This document shows positions 53,076 through 59,226 of a DNA stretch of 59,226 nt, one piece after another (position 1 is the first letter of the stretch; each line of letters opens with the position of its first letter). The DNA comes from Nocardiopsis suaedae (GTDB taxonomy: Bacteria; Actinomycetota; Actinomycetes; Streptosporangiales; Streptosporangiaceae). The position numbers and the translations under genes were made by a program. The DNA is taken from contig NZ_JAQFWP010000043.1 in NCBI RefSeq assembly GCF_027706745.1, positions 1 to 59,226 of the forward strand. The letters run 5' to 3'. A model generated the notes under the pieces. That model had not been told where the DNA came from. It was given only the letters and a program-made list of their open reading frames with translations, and ran no database searches.

Positions 53076-54404
53076 TCACGGCAGGTCGTCCCCTACGGCG
53101 AACAGGGACTCCTGGCCCTCGCCGGGGCCCACCGGGGCGGGGCGTGCGCCGTCGGCCTGCGCCTCGTCCTCGTCGCCGTCGCCCTCGGGGCCGTCCGGGC
53201 GGGGGCGGTACCGCGCCGCCGCCGGGCTCAGCTCGACCCGCTCGCTCCCGTCGGGGGCCGTGCCCGCCCGCGCCAGCCCGGCCTGGACGAGGGTGTGGGC
53301 CACCGACCGGGCCAGGCGCGCGGTGTCGCGCACGGCCTCCTTCGACCACGCCTTGGGGTAGCGGGCCACGATGTCGGCGGCCGCCTCCTCCAGGCGCGCG
53401 TAGGAGACGGGGACCCGGCCGTCGTCGGGGGTTTCGGAGGGGGCGTCGTGGGCGCCGGCGTCCCCGCCGCCCCCTCCGTCCCGCAGGACGGCGTCGGCGG
53501 TCAACAGCGCGATGCGCGACAGCGTCCCGTGCCCCGGGTACAGCAGGTCGCTCAGGTAGCCCTCCGGGTCGACCGCCAGGACGCCCTCGGCCCGCACCTC
53601 CAGGTGCAGCCCCAGCAGCTCCTCCAGCAGCTCCGACTCCTGGCGCAGCCGGGTGCGCAGCCAGTCCCGCTGGTCGGCGGTCAGGTCCCCGTTGAGCACC
53701 ACCGGGTCCTCGACCAGGCGGCGCCGGACCGCGTACCGCACGTCGTCGCCCGGCCCCGGGGCGCCCCCGGCGGCGAGCTGCGCCGGGCCTTCGAGACGGC
53801 CCAGCGGGGCCGCCACCAGGTGCCCCAGCAGCTCCACGTCCACCGTCAGCAGCGCCTCGCGCCCGGCGTCCTCGGCCCAGGGCCCGACGCTGCCGTCGGT
53901 CTCGGACAGCACCCCCAGGTCGATCAGGTGGCGCAGCGCCGCCACCAGCGCCCTGCGGTCCACGATGCCGCAGCCCAGGTCCAGCCCGGCCTCGGCGCCG
54001 GCCGCGCGCACCTGGTCCACCAGCCCGGACAGCAGCACCTGGCCGCTGGTGCCGGTCAGCTCGGCCAGCACCAGGCACAGGTAGGCGTAGGCGCGCGGGG
54101 TGAACGCCGCACCGTTGGCCTTGTGGGCGCCGCGCACCCCGTCGGGGGTGCGGCCGGACTTGTACAGCCGCGCGAACGTCGGCTCCACCGCCAGCCGGTA
54201 CCCCAGGTAGTGGGCGAACAGCGCCTGCAGCCGGTCGCTGTAGCGGCGCACCGCCGGGAGCGCGTCGCCCTCGGGTCCGTCGGCGCGCAGCAGCGGGCGG
54301 CGGAGCAGGGTGCGGGCGCACCGGCGCACCTGGGCCGCCTCGATCGAGTCCAGGCCCTCCAGCGCCGAGCGCTCGGCCCGCGCGGTGCGTGCGGCGCGGC
54401 TCAC
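53076..54404 (-). CDS. jetB: Wadjet JetB (DUF2398/TIGR02678)
   Basis: A 442-residue protein of the DUF2398 (TIGR02678) family, the small kleisin-associated subunit of the Wadjet complex. It has family segments RRPLLRADG near residue 37, RRYSDRLQALFAHYLGYRLAVEP and AKANGAAFTPRAYAYLCLVLAELTG-like text in the middle (KANGAAFTPRAYAYLCL), and a Glu/Asp-rich C-terminus. The GTG start at 54404 overlaps the jetA stop by 4 bases, coupling the two. It joins the JetC dimer to JetA. Confidence 0.88.
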   Translation of the reverse strand: MSRAARTARAERSALEGLDSIEAAQVRRCARTLLRRPLLRADGPEGDALPAVRRYSDRLQALFAHYLGYRLAVEPTFARLYKSGRTPDGVRGAHKANGAAFTPRAYAYLCLVLAELTGTSGQVLLSGLVDQVRAAGAEAGLDLGCGIVDRRALVAALRHLIDLGVLSETDGSVGPWAEDAGREALLTVDVELLGHLVAAPLGRLEGPAQLAAGGAPGPGDDVRYAVRRRLVEDPVVLNGDLTADQRDWLRTRLRQESELLEELLGLHLEVRAEGVLAVDPEGYLSDLLYPGHGTLSRIALLTADAVLRDGGGGGDAGAHDAPSETPDDGRVPVSYARLEEAAADIVARYPKAWSKEAVRDTARLARSVAHTLVQAGLARAGTAPDGSERVELSPAAARYRPRPDGPEGDGDEDEAQADGARPAPVGPGEGQESLFAVGDDLP

Positions 54405-55978
54405 CGGCCCACCCCGCTTCCGGCGCCGCCCTCGGCCACGTCCAGCTCCACACGGGTGCCGTGCAGCTCCAGGGTGCCGAAGACCGACCCGATCCGGGCC
54501 GCCCCGCCGTCCGGGTGCAGCACCAGGGTCAGCCCCGACACCGGGTCGGCGGCGGTGCCCTGCTCGGCGGGGGCGTCCCGCCCGGCCCCGGCCAGGGTGA
54601 GCAGCTCGCAGAAGAGCTCCAGGGCGTCGGCCGACAGCTGGGCCCCGGCCAGGTCGTCCGCGGACGCGGCCAGCTCGCCCACCGCGGCCGACCTGCGCTC
54701 CTTGCGGCGCGCCTCCTCCTCCAGCAGGGCCGCCCGGCCCAGCGGGTCGTCGCCCAGGCGGGGGATCTGCCCGCCGGGGGCGCGCTCGCCGCGGCTGCGC
54801 ACGTTCACCTCGACCGGGACGCCCTCGCCGCCGGACCAGGGCAGGCCGGGCGAGGGGGCGTCCTCCTCGGGGGCCAGCGCCAGGTGGCGGGCGGAGGACA
54901 GGCCGAAGGCGGCGGCGTACATGTCGTGGGCGTCGGCGGGGGCGGCCCCGTCGAACCAGGCGGCCAGGCGCAGCAGGTCCCGGCGGCGGCCCGGGTCCAC
55001 GCCGCCCGCGCCGGTGGCGCGCTTGACGTTGCCCAGCAGGGCGCTGATCGCCCTGCTGGTGGCCTCGCGCAGCTCGTCGGCCTCCGAGGGGCGCCCCGGG
55101 CGGCCCACGAACCAGCCCGCCAGCCCGTCCCAGTCGGCGGCGGTGCGGCCGGGCGCGCGCTCCATCAGCTCGGTCTGGCCCACCACGCTGGTGTTGGGCA
55201 CCAGGTCGGCGCCGCCCCCGAGCACCCGCAGCAGCGCCTCGCGCCGCCTGTCGAGCGCGGCCAGCCGGTCGGCGACCGGTTCGGCGTGCCGCAGCACGTC
55301 CCGCGCGATGAGGTCGACGTACTCCAGCAGCATGTGCTTGAACCCGGCCATCTCCTCGGGGGAGAGGTCGTAGCGGGCGATGACCGAGCCGAGGTAGGCG
55401 TAGAAGTCGCGCACGGCGGCGGCGAACTCGCCGTGCTGCAGGAACAGCGTGGTCACCTGCTGGGAGAGGCGCTCGCGCAGGGCGCGCGGGACCGCGCGGC
55501 CGTCGGGGGCGGCCTCCAGCGCCTCGTCCAGCAGGCGGGAGGTCTCGGCCAGGCCGCGCTCGATGGCCGGGAGCAGCTCGCGGGAGACCTCGCGGGCCCC
55601 CTCGGCGACGCTGAGCAGGTCGTCCACGTCGCGCTGCACCCGCATGGCGAGTTTGGCGACCTGGTAGCGCACCCGGCTGCGGGTGAACTCGGCGATGGTG
55701 GCGGCGGGCTCGCGGCGGCCCGGGACCAGGTTGCCCCAGCGGGCGAGCTGCTCCAGCCGGTCGACCACGGTGTCCAGGCGCGACTCGCCCTCGTCGACCT
55801 CGCCGCGCCGCTCGGCGGCGGCGAGCGCGGCGCCCACGTCCCCGGCGCCCAGGTCGGCCAGCAGGGTGCCGGTGAACAGGCGCATGATCGCCAGGTAGGT
55901 GCGGCGCTCGGGGGCCGACAGGTAGGCGTACAGGCGGAGCCGGTCCAGGTCGGCGGGTTCGGGAGGCGAGTAAGGCAT
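54401..55978 (-). CDS. jetA: Wadjet JetA (DUF2397/TIGR02677)
   Basis: A 525-residue DUF2397 (TIGR02677) protein, the kleisin-like subunit of Wadjet. The N-terminus has RLYAYLSAPERRTYLAIMRLF, followed by ARWGNLV, the YLSSVIARYDLSPEEMAGFKHMLLEYVDL-like helix (residues about 195-225) and a Glu/Ala-rich C-terminal region. The ATG at 55978 is the start of the family similarity. It is first of the three-gene operon and lies 128 bases from the flavoprotein gene, which is on the same strand. Confidence 0.87.
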   Translation of the reverse strand: MPYSPPEPADLDRLRLYAYLSAPERRTYLAIMRLFTGTLLADLGAGDVGAALAAAERRGEVDEGESRLDTVVDRLEQLARWGNLVPGRREPAATIAEFTRSRVRYQVAKLAMRVQRDVDDLLSVAEGAREVSRELLPAIERGLAETSRLLDEALEAAPDGRAVPRALRERLSQQVTTLFLQHGEFAAAVRDFYAYLGSVIARYDLSPEEMAGFKHMLLEYVDLIARDVLRHAEPVADRLAALDRRREALLRVLGGGADLVPNTSVVGQTELMERAPGRTAADWDGLAGWFVGRPGRPSEADELREATSRAISALLGNVKRATGAGGVDPGRRRDLLRLAAWFDGAAPADAHDMYAAAFGLSSARHLALAPEEDAPSPGLPWSGGEGVPVEVNVRSRGERAPGGQIPRLGDDPLGRAALLEEEARRKERRSAAVGELAASADDLAGAQLSADALELFCELLTLAGAGRDAPAEQGTAADPVSGLTLVLHPDGGAARIGSVFGTLELHGTRVELDVAEGGAGSGVGR

Positions 55979-56106
55979 GACCCGCACCAACTTAGCGCCT
56001 TGCGGCGGCGCGGCCGACCGGATCGCGGTGGGCTTTGGCGCACACGCCGCCCGGCGGGGAGGCGGGGCCCCGGGGACAGTGCCGCCGCCCCCGGGACCCC
56101 CGTGCG

Positions 56107-58104
56107 TCAGGCCTCGCCGAGCTCTTCCACGGCCCGGTGCGCCTCGTCGATGGCGATGTCGGTGTAGGCGTTGGGGGCGGCGTCGGAGTTGGCGATCACG
56201 ATCCGGCCCAGCCGCTTGCGCGCGCGCTCGGCGGGGGTCGGGCCGTCCGGCCAGAAGGAGTCCCACAGGCTGGTGTACTCGCGGGCGTAGCCGTGGCCCC
56301 ACCGGTTGACGGTGATGGCCTCGATGTCGCGCTTGGCGTCGAACCCGCCGTCGCCCAGCGTCCGGTTGAGGGTGTGGCGGATGCTCCGCTCGAAGCTGGC
56401 GAAGTCGCGCTTGAGGGTGCGGTGGCGGCCGGTGATGGCGCCCTGCTTGAGGGACTGCACGCCCGCGCTCGGTGCGCCGATCATCTGGATGACGATCGGC
56501 TCGTCGGGGTTCTGCGGGTGCTCGTAGCCGCCCATGGAGACCGGGTAGTCGAGCTGGGCCACCGCCCAGTCGCCGCCGGTGAGGCGGATGTGCCGCATGC
56601 CCAGCTCCACCCATGGCCGCCAATTGCGCACCACCACGTTGGCGTAGAGCAGCGGCTGCTTGGAGGCGTCCTGCATGGCGTTGCGCTGGGAGCTGGGCAG
56701 CTCCTTCATCAGGTACTTGCCCATCACGTGCCAGGCGGCCATGACGACGTGGTCGGCGGTGACCCGGTGGAGCCCGCCGTCGCGGTGGTAGGTGGCGAAG
56801 ACGCGCTCCGCCGAGGACGGGGAACCGTCGTGGCGCAGGTCGGTGCAGGGGGCCTGCAGGCGCAGCCGGACGTCGCTGTCGTCCGTGTCGAGCTTGGAGT
56901 AGTCGAACTCGGCGAGCACGACGCTCTCCATGTCGAGTTTCTCCTCGCCCGGGACGCTGCCCGGGATGAGGGCGTGCACCAGCAGGCGGGCGATGCTGGC
57001 GTTGCCGTCGGGGAAGTGGTGGATGTAGGGGTCCTCGAAGTCCCAGAAGCGCCGCATGGAGAAGGAGTTGAGCGGCGAGGCCCGGGAGTCGTCGAGGCCC
57101 AGGCCGTCGAAGCCCGGGTAGCCCTCGCCCCAGGCGTCCAGGGCGCCCCAGGTGGAGGCGGGCACCGCCCACTCGTCGCTGGTGAGGGTCTCCACGTAGG
57201 CGAGCACCTCGTCGCCGACGCCGACGACGTCGCGCAGGTACCCGGCGTAGGTCAGCCGGGCGAGGCGCTCCTTCTTCTCCCCGTCCGACAGGCCGGGCAG
57301 CCAGTCCTGCGGCTCGTCGTAGAGCATGACGATCTCGTCCAGCGCCTCGGGGCTGACCGGGGCGTCCTTCAGCCACTCGCGCACGGACGCGCCCTCGGCG
57401 CGCACGGCCAGGTGGTCGCGGCCGAACTCCTCGGCGCGGAAGAAGACGGTGTCGCCCTCGTCGGCCAGGTCCCACCGGTTGTAGAACTCCTGGTCGAAGA
57501 ACTCCTCGAACTTGTCGACCTCGATGCCCAGCTCCTTGAGGAGCCCCATGGCGGTGTCGCTGTAGATCGAGGGGGTGTCGATGGCCTGGGTGCCGCCGTA
57601 GCCGATGAGCACCTGGTCGCGGCCCTCGGCGTGGAACTCGTTGCGGCGGGCGTGGCCGCCGAACTCGTCGTGGTTGTCCAGGATGAGGACCTTGGCCCCG
57701 GGGTTCTTCTTGCGGTAGAAGTACGCGGCCGCCAGGCCGCTGATGCCCGCGCCGACCACGACCAGGTCGTAGTGCTCGCCGGTGTCGGAGACCGCGGAGG
57801 TGTTCACGACGCTGCCCAGGCGCCCGTCGCGGATGGTGTGCGGGATGCTGAGCGCCTGCTGGGTGTTGCCGCGCAGCCCCTCCATGCCGGGCGGGTAGTC
57901 GGTGCCGGGCTCGGCGGGGACGGGCGTGCGGGGGCTGGCCGACCACGTGCGCTCACCGGGGGCGCCGCATCCCGAGAGCGCCACGGCGGCGATGCCGGCC
58001 GCGGCCGCCGCGCTGGCGCCGTCGAAGAAGTCGCGGCGGCTGATCTTCCGGTCCATCCCCAGCTCCTCGTCGCTGGGGCCGTTGCGTCGTGGCTGGTCGG
58101 ACAT
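56107..58104 (-). CDS. Tat-exported FAD oxidoreductase, spermidine dehydrogenase-like
   Basis: A 665-residue flavoprotein. The N-terminus carries a twin-arginine signal (KISRRDFFDGASAAAAAGIAA) followed by a possible lipobox-like LSGCG (about 44-48), so it is exported folded and may be anchored. The FAD motif VVVGAGISGLAAAYFYRKKNPGAK begins at about 107. The GGTQAIDTPSIYSD segment and the C-terminal INRWGHGYAREYTS-type region (VNRWGHGYA) match the NAD(P)-binding/spermidine dehydrogenase family. It may oxidise a polyamine or amine; the substrate is inferred only from family similarity. Upstream lies the repeat array. Confidence 0.78.
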   Translation of the reverse strand: MSDQPRRNGPSDEELGMDRKISRRDFFDGASAAAAAGIAAVALSGCGAPGERTWSASPRTPVPAEPGTDYPPGMEGLRGNTQQALSIPHTIRDGRLGSVVNTSAVSDTGEHYDLVVVGAGISGLAAAYFYRKKNPGAKVLILDNHDEFGGHARRNEFHAEGRDQVLIGYGGTQAIDTPSIYSDTAMGLLKELGIEVDKFEEFFDQEFYNRWDLADEGDTVFFRAEEFGRDHLAVRAEGASVREWLKDAPVSPEALDEIVMLYDEPQDWLPGLSDGEKKERLARLTYAGYLRDVVGVGDEVLAYVETLTSDEWAVPASTWGALDAWGEGYPGFDGLGLDDSRASPLNSFSMRRFWDFEDPYIHHFPDGNASIARLLVHALIPGSVPGEEKLDMESVVLAEFDYSKLDTDDSDVRLRLQAPCTDLRHDGSPSSAERVFATYHRDGGLHRVTADHVVMAAWHVMGKYLMKELPSSQRNAMQDASKQPLLYANVVVRNWRPWVELGMRHIRLTGGDWAVAQLDYPVSMGGYEHPQNPDEPIVIQMIGAPSAGVQSLKQGAITGRHRTLKRDFASFERSIRHTLNRTLGDGGFDAKRDIEAITVNRWGHGYAREYTSLWDSFWPDGPTPAERARKRLGRIVIANSDAAPNAYTDIAIDEAHRAVEELGEA

Positions 58105-59226
58105 CGGACTCCTTCTCCTGGCCGCCCTGGAAGGCCCCAGCCCACCACGTCGCCCCGCGGACGGCGGGGCGACGTCCCGTGGTGGACCGGGTCTTTGCCG
58201 ACTGAGCTCCAGGGCTTGAACATGCGCGGAACTGCGCCAGCCTACGCCTGCTATGAGATGAAAAGTCCGATTTTTGCCTTTTCTATCCGGTCACATGGTG
58301 ATGGGATGTCTCACGGCGGGGTCGGCTGGTTCCCCGCTGATGGGCCCTGCCCGTCTATCCGGCCACCAGAGCGTGGGGGCGGGCGGCGACGACGAAGGTG
58401 GGCGGGCCTGCCTGTTGTTCTGTCGGGTGCCGGGTGTGTGCGTGGTCGGGGTGGTGGGCGGCGACGGCGTGAGCGGGGCGGTTCCCCGGGCCTGCCTGCC
58501 GGGTGGCGGGCTCCTCGCGGTCCGGGTGGGCGGGGGCTCGGCTGGTGCCCCGCTGACGGGCCCCGGCCGGGCGCCGGGCTGCCGGGGCGCGAGGAAGGGG
58601 CGGCGACGACGAAGGTGGGCGGGCCTGCCTGTTGTTCTGTCGGGTGCCGGGTGTGTGCGTGGTCACCGTGTTTGGCGGCGACGGCAGAAGCGGGGCAGTT
58701 CCCTGGGCTTGCTTGCCGGGCGGCGGGCTCCTCGCGGTCCGGGTGGGCGGCGGCTCGGCCGGTACCCCGCTGACGGGCCCGGGCCGGGTGGCGGGATTCC
58801 AGGGTGCGGGGTTGAAAGCGGCGACGACGCAGGTCGGAGACCCAAGCGGTAACGCTGTCGGCCGCCGGGTGTGTGCGTGGTCGCCGTGGTGGGCGGCGAC
58901 GGCGTGAGCGGGGCGGTTCCCCGGGCTTGCCTGCCGGGTGGCGGGCTGCTCGCGGTGCGGGGGGCGGGTTGGCCGGTGCCCCGCTGACGGGCCCCGGCCG
59001 GGCGGCGGGTGGTCGGGGCGCGAGGGAGATGGCGGCGACGAGGGAGGTCGGCTGCTCTACCTGGTGCGTTGTCGGCCGCCGGGTGGGTGCGTGGTCACCG
59101 TGTTTGGCAGCGACGGCCAGAGCGGGGTGGTTCCCTGGTCCTGCTTGCCGTCCGGCGGGCTGCTCGCGGTGCGGGTGGGCGGCGGCTCGGCCGGTACCCC
59201 GCTGACGGGCCCCGGCCGTCCGCCGG
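58105..59226. other. Gene-free right end of the window
   Basis: After the flavoprotein start, about 200 bases contain the promoter region, including an AT-richer stretch at 58250-58290. From 58313 onward the sequence is the repeat array, which runs beyond the window. No gene is supported. Confidence 0.75.
58313..59226 (+). repeat. Tandem array of the 217-bp repeat (four units, incomplete at both ends)
   Basis: The block GCGGCGACGA begins near 58383, 58600, 58818 and 59032, giving unit lengths of 217, 218 and 214 bases. Each unit then carries GGGCGGGCCTGCCTG or a variant, CTGTCGGG, GTGTGCGTGGTC, GGCGGCGACGG, CTCGCGGT, CGGTACCCCGCTGACGGGCC and a GGGGCGCGAGG-like end. A partial unit precedes the first block from 58313. 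Units vary at many positions, so the array is old or under weak constraint. It continues past 59226. Confidence 0.92.

Noticed and set aside
51042-55373. Very long plus-strand open frame of more than 1400 codons opposite the jet operon
   Set aside because: It is antisense to jetC, jetB and jetA, which match families over their whole length. Its translation is Gly/Arg/Val/Leu-rich with no domain, the usual shadow in GC-rich coding DNA.
58274-58852. Open frame across the repeat array
   Set aside because: The unit lengths shift the frame between copies, so no constant peptide is repeated; composition is typical of non-coding GC-rich DNA.
58313-59226. CRISPR array
   Set aside because: Units are over 210 bases long and similar throughout, with no short repeat and unique spacer pattern, and no cas gene is near.

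Overview
The window is about 59 kb of very GC-rich, gene-dense DNA typical of a filamentous, sporulating actinomycete. An SsgB homologue, SSB-free translational coupling with ATGA/GTGA overlaps, and a family of leader-like TAGAGT promoters fit a Streptosporangiales organism of the Nocardiopsis or Streptomonospora kind. That taxonomic placement is inference; no marker gene in the window decides it.

Region 1 (1-8.8 kb) is housekeeping: a tRNA-Gly cut by the left edge, an orphan roadblock protein, an aminodeoxychorismate lyase-like PLP enzyme, SsgB, tRNA-Val, a PGPGW membrane protein, an FAD monooxygenase, threonyl-tRNA synthetase and a cardiolipin synthase-type phospholipase D. Region 2 (8.8-20.2 kb) is a steroid C/D-ring (HIP) degradation cluster of the KstR2 type. 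It holds two acyl-CoA dehydrogenases, an IpdF-like SDR, the KstR2-like TetR, the thiolase FadA6, IpdC-IpdB-IpdA, EchA20 and two more SDRs. Two near-identical palindromes sit in its two divergent promoters. An IS30 transposase remnant and a decayed RelE-type toxin-antitoxin pair interrupt it, so the cluster has been rearranged. FadD3 is not in the window.

Region 3 (20.3-30.8 kb) carries a phosphonate/phosphate-type ABC importer (PhnD, PhnC and a PhnE-PhnE fusion), a methyltransferase, a MoxR-like AAA ATPase coupled to a DUF2201/VWA protein, a GNAT acetyltransferase, an alpha/beta hydrolase and a small membrane protein. Region 4 (30.2-35.9 kb) is a leucine-degradation operon (carboxyltransferase, biotin carboxylase/BCCP, isovaleryl-CoA dehydrogenase-like ACAD) with a divergent TetR regulator and two operators. 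Region 5 (36-48.3 kb) has a repetitive secreted protein, NDH-2, CsoR-CopZ, two FGGY sugar kinases and a histidine phosphatase that share an operator motif, DUF2630 and DUF4126 proteins, a secreted CocE/Xaa-Pro dipeptidyl-peptidase, a HAD hydrolase and superoxide dismutase.

Region 6 (48.6-58.1 kb) is a Wadjet-type SMC operon (JetA-JetB-JetC, DUF2397-DUF2398-TIGR02680) with no JetD nuclease gene beside it, followed by a Tat-exported FAD oxidoreductase. The most unusual sequence is a family of about 217-bp non-coding repeats. A tandem array of at least four units closes the window (58.3-59.2 kb), an inverted pair lies between the two sugar-kinase transcription units (40.4-40.9 kb), and a further inverted-orientation copy lies at about 43.7 kb. 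Unit lengths are not multiples of three, so they are unlikely to encode protein.
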